DNA of 64,000 nucleotides. Source: an uncultured Monoglobus sp. (lineage in GTDB: Bacteria; Bacillota; Clostridia; Monoglobales; Monoglobaceae). This document shows, piece by piece, positions 1 through 8,421 of the stretch. Position numbers and translations under genes: made by a program. The notes under the pieces are model-generated. The model ran no database searches, was not told where the DNA came from, and saw only the letters and a program-made list of their open reading frames with translations. The DNA is taken from contig CANRGH010000001.1 of NCBI GenBank assembly GCA_947630135.1, positions 214,065 to 278,064 of the forward strand, in the 5' to 3' direction. The number at the start of each line of letters is the position of its first letter. The first letter of the stretch is position 1.

Positions 1-710
1 TTCTCACCCTTACGCGTGGCGACCAGCGAGGTCACGAGCTCGGGCAGGGATGTGCCGACCGCCAAAATCGTCAGTCCGATTATAACGTCGCTGAGGCCGA
101 ACGTCTTGGCAATGTCGGTCGCAGCGTCAACGACCATATCGCCGCCGAACGCTATTCCGGCAATTCCGATGAGCGTGAAGATAACGCTCTTCAGCGGCGA
201 CATGACCTTAATTTCCTCGCCCGCCTCGGTCCTGTTTTTTATCGCCGCGAACACCAGATATACCAGATACGCGATAAGCAGCGCGAACATAACAATGCCC
301 TCAATTCTGCCTATTTTAAGGCCGCCGCCGATAAACAGGCCGTCTGCGCAAAACAGCAGCAAAACCAGCGCGACAATTATCGAAAACGGAAAGTCACGCC
401 TTTTAAGGTCTTTGGAGATCGGCAGATTTTTGATAACAGCACAGCCGCCGGCGACGACCAGAAGGTTAAACATGTTCGAGCCGAGAACGTTGCTGATAAC
501 AATGTCGTTGCTGCCCTTGATCGCTGCGGAAACCGACACCGCCATCTCGGGCGCGCTGGTGCCCATTGCCACGATCGTCAGGCCCACGACAATGCTCGGC
601 ACCTTGAGCAGCCTCGCGATCGACGACGAGCCGTCAACAAAAAGATCCGCGCCCTTGATAAGCAGCACAAAGCCCACCAAAAGCCAAACGTACATCAAAA
701 CACTTCCCAT
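1..710 (-). CDS. CaCA-family Na+/Ca2+ exchanger (3' end beyond the window)
   Basis: This is an integral membrane cation antiporter of the Ca2+:cation antiporter (YrbG-like) family, expected to exchange Ca2+ for Na+ or H+ at the cytoplasmic membrane. Translation from the ATG at 710 gives about 236 residues before the window edge. Both family repeats are visible: the first alpha motif GTSAPEMAVSVSAA followed by GSNDIVISNVLGSNMFN, and after a charged cytoplasmic loop (KNRTEAGEEIK) the second motif GTSLPELVTSL. Several hydrophobic helices lie between them. The start is supported by an AGGAGG ribosome-binding site seven bases upstream. A sigma-A-like promoter lies just upstream, so the gene probably forms its own unit. 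The C-terminal helices are missing only because the window ends. Ion specificity cannot be told from the sequence. Confidence 0.9.
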   Translation of the reverse strand, partial: MGSVLMYVWLLVGFVLLIKGADLFVDGSSSIARLLKVPSIVVGLTIVAMGTSAPEMAVSVSAAIKGSNDIVISNVLGSNMFNLLVVAGGCAVIKNLPISKDLKRRDFPFSIIVALVLLLFCADGLFIGGGLKIGRIEGIVMFALLIAYLVYLVFAAIKNRTEAGEEIKVMSPLKSVIFTLIGIAGIAFGGDMVVDAATDIAKTFGLSDVIIGLTILAVGTSLPELVTSLVATRKGE

Positions 711-748
711 AACCGACCTCCTGAATTTTAATCGAAATTACAGTTTTT

Positions 749-777
749 ATTTTAACACATATTCACAAATTTTACAA
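749..777 (-). promoter_or_regulatory. Sigma-A-like promoter for the CaCA exchanger
   Basis: On the minus strand TTGTAA (772-777) and TAAAAT (749-754) are separated by exactly 17 bases, about 40 bases ahead of the exchanger start codon. The spacing is ideal and both boxes match the consensus at four or five positions. Confidence 0.55.
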
Positions 778-784
778 GATATTT

Positions 785-1330
785 TTAAATAAATTTGTCA
801 TAATCCCGCTCAAAAAGCTCATTGCACAGCTCGCGGCGCAGGGTGTCGGCGTCGAGCTTTTCGATCATATATTTTATGCAGAACAGCTTGCTTTTGTCTG
901 CGTATTTGTGAAGGCCGTGCCTGAGCCTTATGCTCATAAGCTCGCTTCTCCAGAGCAGCGAGAGCTGCCACCGCATTTTGACCTTCGGGTTCGGCTCTGC
1001 TTCGCGCTGAACCGTTATTTCATTGCCCACATCGGGAATAACGATTATCCCCCAGTACGGCGGCACATGCTCGGCGGCGTGCTTTGAGTGGGTCTCGCCC
1101 ACAACAAGGTAGTTATAGTCAAAATATTTGTCGTATGACTTTGTCTGCGACGGAAGCCTCGCGTAGCTGTCGCCATTGCTCTTGAGCTCATATCCGACGA
1201 GCCTGTCGGGCAGCACCGCCGCCACGTCGGCGCGCGATTTGCCTATGACGATCTCCTCCATGACTCTGATTTTTTCGTGGCTCATATCGAGGTACCAGAA
1301 AAAATCCTCTTTCATATCCTTTTCAAGCAT
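785..1330 (-). CDS. sce7726-like protein with PD-(D/E)xK nuclease-type motifs
   Basis: The 181-residue product resembles the sce7726 family of uncharacterised proteins. The recognisable core is SRADVAAV, then GYELKSNGDS, then a glutamine-rich helix and VVGETHSKHA. The D of SRAD and the ExK of YELK form the arrangement seen in restriction-endonuclease-like folds, so a nuclease or DNA-binding role is possible but not shown. The start at 1330 has GGAG seven bases upstream and overlaps the end of the radical SAM gene by 19 bases, indicating translational coupling. Members of this family are often found near mobile or defence genes; here it sits at the end of an rnc housekeeping unit instead. The function is unknown. 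Confidence 0.7.
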   Translation of the reverse strand: MLEKDMKEDFFWYLDMSHEKIRVMEEIVIGKSRADVAAVLPDRLVGYELKSNGDSYARLPSQTKSYDKYFDYNYLVVGETHSKHAAEHVPPYWGIIVIPDVGNEITVQREAEPNPKVKMRWQLSLLWRSELMSIRLRHGLHKYADKSKLFCIKYMIEKLDADTLRRELCNELFERDYDKFI

Positions 1331-2304
1331 AATCTGACTCCGTATTTCTCCTTAAAATACTCGCGGTTCGAGCCTTTCTGGCCTATTATCTTTGAGGTTT
1401 CCGAAGGCGGCGCCCCGATCTCGTAGTCGCAGTCTTTGAGGCCGCGGCTTATTATGTCGGCCTCGATCCTGTTTCGGTATATCCGGTTTTCCACCAGTTC
1501 GCCGAAGGCGGGATGAAACGGCCCGGCCACAATATTGCCCTCGCTCCGCAGGTCCTCGCCGGGATAGAGGCCGACGCGTATAACGTCGATCCCGTGCGCC
1601 CTGAATTTGTTCAGAATGATTTCCGAAAGCTCCACCGCCTCATCAAGGCCGAGAGGCGCGTACTCGCCCGCCTTGTAAAGCTCCGCGAGGCGGGTGTCCT
1701 TAAGCACGAGAGTGGGGTATATTCTGGCGCAGACGGGCCCAAGCCCGATTATTTTTTCACATGTCGCAATGTCATCCTCACGGCTTGAGCCGTACATTCC
1801 GATCATCATCTGAAGACCAAGGCTGATGCCAAACGACTTTATCATCTCCGCCGCTTTTTCCACCCGCGCGAAGGTATGGCCGCGGCGGTTCAGCTCAAGC
1901 ACCCTGTCGCTCGCCGACTGAACGCCGAGCTCTATCGTTCTGACGCCGAACTCGGCGCATTGCGAAAGCACACGCTCGTTTATGTAATCGGGGCGGGTAG
2001 ACAGCCTTATGCCGCTTATTCTCTCATCCTTAAACGACGCGGCGGCCTCGAAAAAGCGGCGCTGCAGCTCAAGGTCAAGGCCGGTGAAGCTGCCGCCGAA
2101 ATACGCGATCTCTATATCGCAGTCGGGATTTTTGATCGTGGATAGGTATTCAGCGATTTCCTCTTTGGCCTTCTCGGGCGTCACCGAGGTCTGAAAGCCC
2201 GTTATTTTGCGCTGATTGCAGAACACGCAGTCGTGGCCGCAGCCCTCGTGGGGAATAAAGAGCGGTATGTTATACTTTCTTTTTCTTTGTTTTTTCAAGG
2301 GCAT
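1312..2304 (-). CDS. Radical SAM protein (Elp3/YhcC-like)
   Basis: The 330-residue product begins with a basic stretch and then shows the radical SAM cluster motif CGHDCVFC (Cx3Cx2C) around residues 22-29, which would bind a 4Fe-4S cluster and S-adenosylmethionine. Further family signs are AYFGGSFTG, LSTRPDYI, ELGVQS and GLQMMIGMYG, as in the B12-free Elp3-like radical SAM group that is commonly encoded next to rnc in Firmicutes. The start is supported by AGGAGG nine bases upstream and overlaps the end of rnc by 35 bases, so the two are probably co-translated. The substrate is unknown; Elp3 modifies tRNA wobble uridine, but this protein shows no acetyltransferase domain in its length. Confidence 0.85.
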   Translation of the reverse strand: MPLKKQRKRKYNIPLFIPHEGCGHDCVFCNQRKITGFQTSVTPEKAKEEIAEYLSTIKNPDCDIEIAYFGGSFTGLDLELQRRFFEAAASFKDERISGIRLSTRPDYINERVLSQCAEFGVRTIELGVQSASDRVLELNRRGHTFARVEKAAEMIKSFGISLGLQMMIGMYGSSREDDIATCEKIIGLGPVCARIYPTLVLKDTRLAELYKAGEYAPLGLDEAVELSEIILNKFRAHGIDVIRVGLYPGEDLRSEGNIVAGPFHPAFGELVENRIYRNRIEADIISRGLKDCDYEIGAPPSETSKIIGQKGSNREYFKEKYGVRLCLKRI

Positions 2305-2938
2305 GTCTCGCCGCCTCCTGTTCCGCGCTCTTGCGGTTCTTTCCGCCGCCCCTGCCGATCACCTTGCCGAGATAGACCGCCTCGACCTCAAAATACGGGT
2401 CGTGGTCGGGCCCCGATTTTGAGACGAGCCGATAGGTCACGACCTCGCGGTTGCGGTCGCGCTTCTGGTAATAGCTCTGTATTTCCGACTTGGCGTTCTC
2501 AAGCTCCGAAAACGTCACGTCGCCTATCATGCCGCCGATCGTGCTCATCACGAACTCGCGGGCGGGCTCTATGCCTCCGTCGAGATATATCGCCGCGAGC
2601 ACCGACTCGTAGGTGTCGGCAAGCACCGAGTCCTTATATTTTCCGCCCGACATTCTCTCCGATTTTCCGAAGCGCAGGTCCTCGCCGAGCTCGAGCTCGC
2701 GCGCGGCGATCGCCAGTGTTTTCTCGCATACCGCCGAGGCGCGCAGCTCGGTCAGCTTGCCCTCCGCCACATTGCGGTGGCGGTCATAGATATAATCCGC
2801 CACCACAAACGACAGCACGCTGTCGCCGAGGAACTCAAGCCTTTGGTTGCTCTCGACGTGCTTGTCGTTGGCGTATGAGATATGCGTGGTGGCAAGACGG
2901 TACAGTTTTTTATTTTTAAATTCATAATTATATTTCAT
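2270..2938 (-). CDS. rnc: Ribonuclease III
   Basis: Ribonuclease III cleaves double-stranded RNA, notably 30S pre-rRNA, and matures several mRNAs and small RNAs. The catalytic domain carries the signature NQRLEFLGDSVL with the conserved acidic residues, and the second acidic helix DTYESVLAAIYLDGG. The C-terminal double-stranded RNA-binding domain begins near residue 150 and ends in GGKNRKSAEQEAARHAL. I chose the ATG at 2938 because AAGGAG lies seven bases before it; an in-frame ATG at 2953 precedes that ribosome-binding site. At 222 residues the length is normal. A terminator separates it from fabF upstream. The two downstream genes overlap in series. Confidence 0.95.
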   Translation of the reverse strand: MKYNYEFKNKKLYRLATTHISYANDKHVESNQRLEFLGDSVLSFVVADYIYDRHRNVAEGKLTELRASAVCEKTLAIAARELELGEDLRFGKSERMSGGKYKDSVLADTYESVLAAIYLDGGIEPAREFVMSTIGGMIGDVTFSELENAKSEIQSYYQKRDRNREVVTYRLVSKSGPDHDPYFEVEAVYLGKVIGRGGGKNRKSAEQEAARHALEKTKKKKV

Positions 2939-2982
2939 TGCAGGCTCCTTCATGTTTTATCGCGGGTCTGTTTGAAAACAAA

Positions 2983-3008
2983 AGGCTTCCCTCTGTCCGG
3001 GGAAGCCT
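2983..3008 (-). terminator. Rho-independent terminator after fabF
   Basis: Read on the minus strand, the stem AGGCTTCCC pairs with GGGAAGCCT around a short loop and is followed by TTTTGTTTTC. It lies 12 bases past the fabF stop codon and closes the fatty-acid operon. Confidence 0.8.
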
Positions 3009-3020
3009 CGCCGCTGTTTC

Positions 3021-4259
3021 CTAATCGGTATATTTTTTGATCACTATCGAGGCGTTATGACCGCCGAAGCCAAGCGAGTTGGAAACGGCATAATTGATCT
3101 CGGCCTCTCTGCCCTTGTTGGGAACGTAGTCAAGGTCGCACTCCGGGTCCGGATCGTCAAGATTGATCGTCGGGGGCAGGAAGTTGTCCCTCACGGCCCA
3201 CGCGGAAATTATTCCCTCAATGCCGCCCGCCGCGCCAAGCATATGTCCGGTCATTGACTTTGTGGAGCTCACAGCCAGCTTGTAGGCGTGGTCCCCGAAA
3301 ACGGTCTTTATCGCCGCCGTCTCGAACTTGTCGTTATACGGCGTAGACGTGCCGTGTGCGTTTATATAATCGACCTGTTCGGGCTCGATCCCCGCGTCCT
3401 TCACGGCCGCGGCCATGCACCTCGCGCCGCCCTCGCCGTCCGGAGCCGGCGCGGTGATGTGATACGCGTCGTTGGTGGAGCCGTATCCCGCGAGCTCCGC
3501 TATGATGTTCGCGCCGCGCGCCTTGGCGTGCTCCAGAGACTCGAGTATCATTATGCCGCTGCCCTCGCCCATAATAAATCCGTCTCGCTTTTTGTCAAAG
3601 GGCGAGCAGGCCTTTTCGGGCGTGTCGTTGCGGGTCGTCAGCGCCTTCATGGACGAGAAGCCCGCCAGCGCGAGCTCGTTGATCGTGGCTTCCGCTCCGC
3701 CCGTGAACATAACGTCAGCGTCGCCGCGGCGGATCGCGAGCATCGCCTGACCAATAGCGTCGGTGCCCGACGCGCAGGCCGAAACCGTTGTCAGATTAAC
3801 GCCCTTGCAGCCGAACGCGATACCTATCTGGCCGACCGCCATGTTTGAGATCATCATCGGTATCATAAAGGGCGAGACTCTGCCCGGGCCTTTGTCAAGC
3901 AGTCTCTTGTGCTGCTCGCACAAGGTGTTAATTCCGCCTATGCCCGAGCCAACCATGACTCCGACGCGGTTTTTGTCCTCGGCGCTCATGTCAAGCTTCG
4001 CGTTTTCGGCCGCGATTTTGGCTGCGGCCACCGCGTACTGCACAAAAAGGTCCATGCGCTTCGCTTCGCGCTTGTCAATATACTCGGCGGCGTCAAAATC
4101 CTTTACCTCGGCGCCGACCTGACACGCGAAAGCCTCGGGGTCGAATTTTGTTATCCTTCCTATGCCCGAAACTCCGTTTTTTATATTCTCCCAGACGTTC
4201 TCGGTTCCTATTCCCACCGGGGTTATCGCTCCGACGCCTGTTATCACTACTCTGTTCAT
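3021..4259 (-). CDS. fabF: Beta-ketoacyl-ACP synthase II
   Basis: FabF condenses malonyl-ACP with a growing acyl-ACP in the elongation cycle of type II fatty acid synthesis. The 412-residue product begins [16 protein letters not shown]. The catalytic triad is visible: the nucleophile in VSACASG near residue 163, the first histidine in [11 protein letters not shown] and the second in [16 protein letters not shown]. The start at 4259 has a strong AGGAGG site; a longer reading upstream adds 32 residues that are not part of the family and run through an inverted repeat. It is the last gene of the plsX-to-fabF operon, set off from acpP by 208 bases that contain a long inverted repeat and a dispersed repeat. 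Confidence 0.96.
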   Translation of the reverse strand: MNRVVITGVGAITPVGIGTENVWENIKNGVSGIGRITKFDPEAFACQVGAEVKDFDAAEYIDKREAKRMDLFVQYAVAAAKIAAENAKLDMSAEDKNRVGVMVGSGIGGINTLCEQHKRLLDKGPGRVSPFMIPMMISNMAVGQIGIAFGCKGVNLTTVSACASGTDAIGQAMLAIRRGDADVMFTGGAEATINELALAGFSSMKALTTRNDTPEKACSPFDKKRDGFIMGEGSGIMILESLEHAKARGANIIAELAGYGSTNDAYHITAPAPDGEGGARCMAAAVKDAGIEPEQVDYINAHGTSTPYNDKFETAAIKTVFGDHAYKLAVSSTKSMTGHMLGAAGGIEGIISAWAVRDNFLPPTINLDDPDPECDLDYVPNKGREAEINYAVSNSLGFGGHNASIVIKKYTD

Positions 4260-4297
4260 TTTAAGCTTCCTCCTAATGTACGTTTTATGTTTTCGAT

Positions 4298-4347
4298 AAA
4301 TCATACAGAGGCTTGTTTTGTCCGCAAAACAAGCTTCTGTATGATTT
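4298..4347. repeat. Long near-perfect inverted repeat between acpP and fabF
   Basis: Two 23-base arms (4298-4320 and 4325-4347) are complementary with a single G/A difference that is still a wobble pair in RNA, separated by only TCCG. It lies inside the fab operon, 38 bases before the fabF start. It has no clear T-run. It may be an attenuator, an RNA processing site or part of a small mobile repeat. Confidence 0.75.
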
Positions 4348-4369
4348 GACCGCAAATACGCGCATCCGA

Positions 4370-4388
4370 GGGCGGATATTATCCGCCC
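4370..4388. repeat. Copy of the dispersed GGGCGGATA palindrome
   Basis: A perfect 19-base palindromic element GGGCGGATATTATCCGCCC lies in the acpP-fabF spacer. The same core occurs at 46016, 46191 (one change), 46364, 51914 and 51985. Flanking GC-rich sequence (to about 4455) resembles the other loci. Confidence 0.8.
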
Positions 4389-4467
4389 ATACGATGCAAA
4401 CGCGAAGTGCGGGCGCGGGCCGATATATTGCCCGCGTATCCGCCGTTCGCCGGTTTTGACTGCTGTA

Positions 4468-4701
4468 TTAGTCCTGATGCTCCTTGATATAATCCACAGC
4501 GTCGCTTACCGTCGAGATCTTCTCGGCGTCCTCGTCGGGGATCTCGATGTCAAACTCTTCCTCAAGAGCCATCATAAGCTCAACGATATCAAGAGAATCC
4601 GCCTCAAGATCGTCAATGAAAGACGCGTCCATTGTCACGGCATCCTCATCAGCGCCAAGCTGGTCGATCGTGATCTCTTTTACTTTCTCAAAAATATCCA
4701 T
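4468..4701 (-). CDS. acpP: Acyl carrier protein
   Basis: The 77-residue acidic protein carries growing acyl chains as thioesters on 4'-phosphopantetheine. The attachment site is the serine of [18 protein letters not shown], a textbook DSL motif. Its size and strongly negative charge are typical. A GGAGG site precedes the start. It lies between fabG and fabF in the fatty-acid operon, the usual Firmicutes position. Confidence 0.97.
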   Translation of the reverse strand: MDIFEKVKEITIDQLGADEDAVTMDASFIDDLEADSLDIVELMMALEEEFDIEIPDEDAEKISTVSDAVDYIKEHQD

Positions 4702-4769
4702 TTTTGTTTCCTCCAGTTTTTATTTATAAAATTTTTTATTTTTAATTTAATTTTATTTCTGTTAGTTTA

Positions 4770-5522
4770 TCACATTACAAGTCCGCCGTCAACATTTATT
4801 ACCTGACCCGTTATATATTTCGCCTTGTCGCCCGCGAGGAATACCGCCAGATTGGCTATATCCTCGACCTGACCGAACCGCTTGAGCGGGATCGAGTCCT
4901 TATAGGCCTTCTGAATGTCCTCGGGCAGCTTGGCCGTCATAGGCGTCTCGATAAATCCAGGCGCTATGGCGTTGCAGCGTATATTACGAGAGGCGAGCTC
5001 CTTCGCCACAGACTTTGTGAGGCCGATAAGACCCGCCTTTGAGGCCGAGTAGTTCGCCTGGCCCGCGTTGCCCATAACGCCCGAAACCGACGCCATGTTG
5101 ACGATAACGCCCGCCCGCTGCTTCATGAGCGTCCTTGCCGCCGATTTTATCACGTTGAACGCGCCCTTCAGGTTGACGGTCAGCACCGCGTCCCAATCCG
5201 CCTCGCTCATGCGCATGATGAGATTGTCGCGGGTTATTCCGGCGTTGTTCACGATAACGTCAACGCTGCCGAATTTGTCCTTGGCGAATTTTATCAGCGC
5301 GTCGGTGTCTGCGGGCTTTGAAACGTCGCCCAGAAAGTATTCGGCTTCTCCGCCAGCGGCTCTGATCTCGCCGCATACCGCGTCGGCGATCTCTGCCTGG
5401 CCGTCGATATCAATGTCAAAAACCACAACGCGCGCGCCCTCGGCGCCGAACTTCAGCGCGATCTCTCTGCCTATTCCGCGGGCGCTGCCCGTTACTATTA
5501 CAGTTTTATTCTCAAACTCCAT
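4770..5522 (-). CDS. fabG: 3-oxoacyl-ACP reductase
   Basis: FabG reduces 3-ketoacyl-ACP to 3-hydroxyacyl-ACP with NADPH. The 250-residue product is a classical short-chain dehydrogenase: the cofactor motif TGSARGIGREIA at the N-terminus, NNAG in the middle, the catalytic serine in NMASVSGVMG, YSASK with the active-site tyrosine and lysine, and the C-terminal GQVINVDGGLVM typical of FabG. It sits directly downstream of fabD with a 15-base gap and upstream of acpP, so the assignment to fatty-acid synthesis rather than another SDR role is secure. Confidence 0.95.
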   Translation of the reverse strand: MEFENKTVIVTGSARGIGREIALKFGAEGARVVVFDIDIDGQAEIADAVCGEIRAAGGEAEYFLGDVSKPADTDALIKFAKDKFGSVDVIVNNAGITRDNLIMRMSEADWDAVLTVNLKGAFNVIKSAARTLMKQRAGVIVNMASVSGVMGNAGQANYSASKAGLIGLTKSVAKELASRNIRCNAIAPGFIETPMTAKLPEDIQKAYKDSIPLKRFGQVEDIANLAVFLAGDKAKYITGQVINVDGGLVM

Positions 5523-5537
5523 TTTTATTACCTCCGC

Positions 5538-6473
5538 CTACTCGATACCGAGAGCCGCCTTGGTCTTTTCAAGCGACGCCATATCCTCGATATTGAGTAT
5601 AGTCTTTGTCTTGTCTATTCTCTTAACAAATCCGCTGAGCGCCTTGCCCGGGCCGATCTCGATAAACGTGTCGACTCCGTCGGCTATCATGCGCCTTAAG
5701 CTTTCCTCGAACAGGACCGAGCTTGAAACCTGCCGCACGAGCAGATCCTTGATCTCATCCTTGCTCTTTACATAGTCCGCCGTAACGTTTGTTATGAGCG
5801 GAACGCGCATCTCGCCTATCTCAACGTTTTCAAGCTCCGCCTTGAGCTTCTCGCCCGCGCCCCTTAGCATGCTGCAATGGAAAGGCGCGGAAACCGGCAT
5901 CATCAGAGCGCGCTTCGCGCCCTTTTCCTTGGCCAGCTCGCAGGCGTACTCAACGGCCGCTGTCTCACCCGCGACGGTCGTCTGACCGGGGCAGTTGAAG
6001 TTGGCGGGCTCGCAAATTCCCTTTTCGGAGGTCTTTGCGCAGATCTCGCGAATGTCGTCGGGGGTCAGCGCGATTATCGCGGCCATTGCTCCCTTACCGA
6101 CCGGGACCTCCTCCTGCATGAACTTACCCCTCTTTTTGACCAGCTTCACCGCGTCAGAAAATTTCATGCTGCCCGAGCAGACATGGGCGGTGTACTCGCC
6201 GAGGCTGAGACCCGCAACAACGTCGGGCTTAAGCCCAAATTCCTCCGCCACCTTGAGCGCGGCGGCGGACATTGTTAAGATAGCGGGCTGGGTGTTCTCG
6301 GTTATCATCAGCGTCTCGCTGTCGCCGTTCCAGATCATGTCCTTTATGTCAAAGCCCAGCGCCTCGCTTGCCTCGTCAAACACCTTGTCGGCTGCGGGGA
6401 AGTTCTCGCAGAGCTCCTTTCCCATTCCTATCGCCTGGGCGCCCTGGCCCGAAAATAAAAACGCAGTTTTCAT
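5538..6473 (-). CDS. fabD: Malonyl-CoA:ACP transacylase
   Basis: FabD moves malonyl groups from CoA to ACP, supplying extender units to FabH and FabF. The 311-residue product starts MKTAFLFSGQGAQ, has the nucleophile motif GLSLGEYTA near residue 93 and the catalytic histidine in SAPFHCSML near residue 200, followed by the conserved ITNVTADYV segment. It is packed between fabK (3-base gap) and fabG (15-base gap). Confidence 0.96.
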   Translation of the reverse strand: MKTAFLFSGQGAQAIGMGKELCENFPAADKVFDEASEALGFDIKDMIWNGDSETLMITENTQPAILTMSAAALKVAEEFGLKPDVVAGLSLGEYTAHVCSGSMKFSDAVKLVKKRGKFMQEEVPVGKGAMAAIIALTPDDIREICAKTSEKGICEPANFNCPGQTTVAGETAAVEYACELAKEKGAKRALMMPVSAPFHCSMLRGAGEKLKAELENVEIGEMRVPLITNVTADYVKSKDEIKDLLVRQVSSSVLFEESLRRMIADGVDTFIEIGPGKALSGFVKRIDKTKTILNIEDMASLEKTKAALGIE

Positions 6474-6476
6474 AGC

Positions 6477-7385
6477 TTAAAATTCTACTCCTTTGAAATA
6501 ATCTTGTATAATGTCCGCGCAGGGCTCTATCGCCTTGACCATGGCCGCGCTCTGGCCCGCCATCAATGAGCCCGTCTGAACGTCGCCCTCCTCGAATGCG
6601 CGGCGCAGTCCGCCGACGCCGAGCGCCTCGATCTCCTCAAACGACGCGCCCTCCTTTTCAAGTCTGTCATACTCGCGCGTCAGCTTGTTCTTGAGCGCCC
6701 TGACCGGCGCTCCTGTCGAGCGGCCCGTCACGACCGCGTCCCTGTCCTTGGCCTTGAGCACCGCGTTCTTGTAGTTCTCGTGCGCCAGACACTCGGTGGA
6801 GCAGATGAACCTCGTTCCCACCTGAATTCCGTCCGCGCCCAGCGCGAACGCGGCTCTTGTGCCGCGGCTGTCGGCATAGCCGCCCGCGGAGATAACGGGG
6901 ATCGAAACCGCGTCGACCACCTGTGGGGTCAGCACCATGGTGGTGAGCTCACCTATATGGCCCCCGGCCTCGGTGCCCTCGGCGATAACCGCGTCAGCGC
7001 CCGCCTTTTCCATGCGCTTTGCCATGGCGACGCTCGCGATTACCGGCATTATTTTTATGCCAGCCTCCTTGAGGCCCGCTATGTATTTTCCGGGATTTCC
7101 CGCTCCTGTGGCGACAACCGCCGGTTTTTCCTCAATAATGACCCGCATTATCTCGTCGGCGTTGGGGTTCATCAGCATAACGTTCACGCCGAATGGCTTG
7201 TCGGTCAAGGTTCTCGCTTTTTTTATCTGCTCGCGCACGACCTCGGCGGGCGCTCCGCCCGCTGCGATAAGGCCCAGACCGCCGCCGTTTGACACCGCGG
7301 CCGCGAGCTCGGCGGTGGCGACCCACGCCATTCCGCCTTGTATTATCGGATATTTTATTCCTAATAATTCACAAATTCTGTTCAT
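6477..7385 (-). CDS. fabK: Enoyl-ACP reductase II, FMN-dependent
   Basis: FabK catalyses the last reduction of the elongation cycle with FMN and NAD(P)H and replaces FabI in many Clostridia and streptococci, giving resistance to triclosan. The start MNRICELLGIKYPIIQGGMA is the usual FabK N-terminus; the glycine-rich flavin loops GAGNPGKY and VIAEGTEAGGHIG follow. I placed the start at 7385 because GGAGG lies seven bases before it; the in-frame ATG at 7391 is too close to that site. No FabI is present in the window, so FabK is probably the enoyl reductase of this operon. Confidence 0.95.
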   Translation of the reverse strand: MNRICELLGIKYPIIQGGMAWVATAELAAAVSNGGGLGLIAAGGAPAEVVREQIKKARTLTDKPFGVNVMLMNPNADEIMRVIIEEKPAVVATGAGNPGKYIAGLKEAGIKIMPVIASVAMAKRMEKAGADAVIAEGTEAGGHIGELTTMVLTPQVVDAVSIPVISAGGYADSRGTRAAFALGADGIQVGTRFICSTECLAHENYKNAVLKAKDRDAVVTGRSTGAPVRALKNKLTREYDRLEKEGASFEEIEALGVGGLRRAFEEGDVQTGSLMAGQSAAMVKAIEPCADIIQDYFKGVEF

Positions 7386-7398
7386 CTTCATTCCTCCC

Positions 7399-8388
7399 CT
7401 AAAGCTCGATCAGCGCGCTGCCCCATGTGAGGCCGCCGCCGAAGCCCACGATAACCAGCTTCTCGCCGCGCTTCACTCTGCCCTGCTCGACAGCCTCGCA
7501 CAGCGCTATCGGCACGCAGGCGGCCGACATGTTGCCGTATTTCTCCACATTGCAGAACACCTTCTCTCCGTCGAGCTTGAGCCGCTTTCTCGCACCTTCG
7601 ATTATGCGCTTGTTGGCCTGGTGCGGGATTATCAGCTCAAGATCGTCGACCTTGACGCCGCACTTTTCGGCGACCTCGATCGTCGCGCTCTCCATTGTCT
7701 TGACGGCGAACTTGAACACCGCCTGACCGTCCATCCAGATCGTGCGTTTGTTCTCGCTGAAGGGCCTGCGCTCTATGTCTTCCTCGCTCGCCTTGAGGCC
7801 GCAGCAGGTGAGCAGATTGCCCTGCGAGCCGTCAGAGCCCAGAACCGTGCCGAGCACTCCCGTTTTCTCGCTTGTCGCCGTGAGCACCGCCGCTCCCGCT
7901 CCGTCGCCGAACAGAACGCAGGTCGCCCTGTCCTTATACTCGGTGATCTTTGTCAGCGTGTCGGCACCGATAACAAGAGCGTTTTTGTAAGCCCCGCTTT
8001 TTATGAACATATTCGCCGTCGAGACCGCGAATATAAATCCCGAGCACGCGGCGTTTATGTCAAAGGCGACCGCACGCGACGCACCGATCTTCGACTGTAT
8101 CATGCATGATACCGAAGGCGTGTACATCTCGGGCGACACCGTGGCCAGAATGATAAGCTCGATCTCGTCCGCGGTCATGCCCGCGTCATTAAGCGCCGCC
8201 TCCGCGGCCTTGGCGCCGAGATCGGATGAGAACTCGTCGGGCGCGCTCATGCGCCGCTCTTTAACGCCGACCCGCTTTGTGATCCACTCGTCGCTTGTGT
8301 CGACTATGCTCTCGAAATACGCGTTGTCCAGAATTTTTTCCGGAAGGTATTTGCCGACGCCGGCAATTTTTGCATATATTTCACTCAT
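7399..8388 (-). CDS. fabH: Beta-ketoacyl-ACP synthase III
   Basis: FabH starts fatty acid synthesis by condensing a short acyl-CoA with malonyl-ACP. The 329-residue product shows the thiolase-fold triad: cysteine in DINAACSGF near residue 112, histidine in IPHQANKRI, and the conserved C-terminal GFGGGLTWGSALIEL. The early motif DEWITKRVGVKERR is also diagnostic. It is second in the operon after plsX, which is the common Firmicutes order. Its primer preference, straight or branched, cannot be read from these motifs. Confidence 0.96.
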   Translation of the reverse strand: MSEIYAKIAGVGKYLPEKILDNAYFESIVDTSDEWITKRVGVKERRMSAPDEFSSDLGAKAAEAALNDAGMTADEIELIILATVSPEMYTPSVSCMIQSKIGASRAVAFDINAACSGFIFAVSTANMFIKSGAYKNALVIGADTLTKITEYKDRATCVLFGDGAGAAVLTATSEKTGVLGTVLGSDGSQGNLLTCCGLKASEEDIERRPFSENKRTIWMDGQAVFKFAVKTMESATIEVAEKCGVKVDDLELIIPHQANKRIIEGARKRLKLDGEKVFCNVEKYGNMSAACVPIALCEAVEQGRVKRGEKLVIVGFGGGLTWGSALIEL

Positions 8389-8421
8389 TTTTGTTATGCC
8401 TTTCTTTATGCTGAATTTGGG

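Noticed and set aside
16..792. Long plus-strand reading frame opposite the CaCA exchanger gene
   Set aside because: The minus strand encodes a clear exchanger with both family motifs; the plus frame is its mirror and has no family features.
6937..8109. 390-codon plus-strand frame over fabK and fabH
   Set aside because: It is antisense to two well-conserved genes, spans their boundary and has shadow-type composition.
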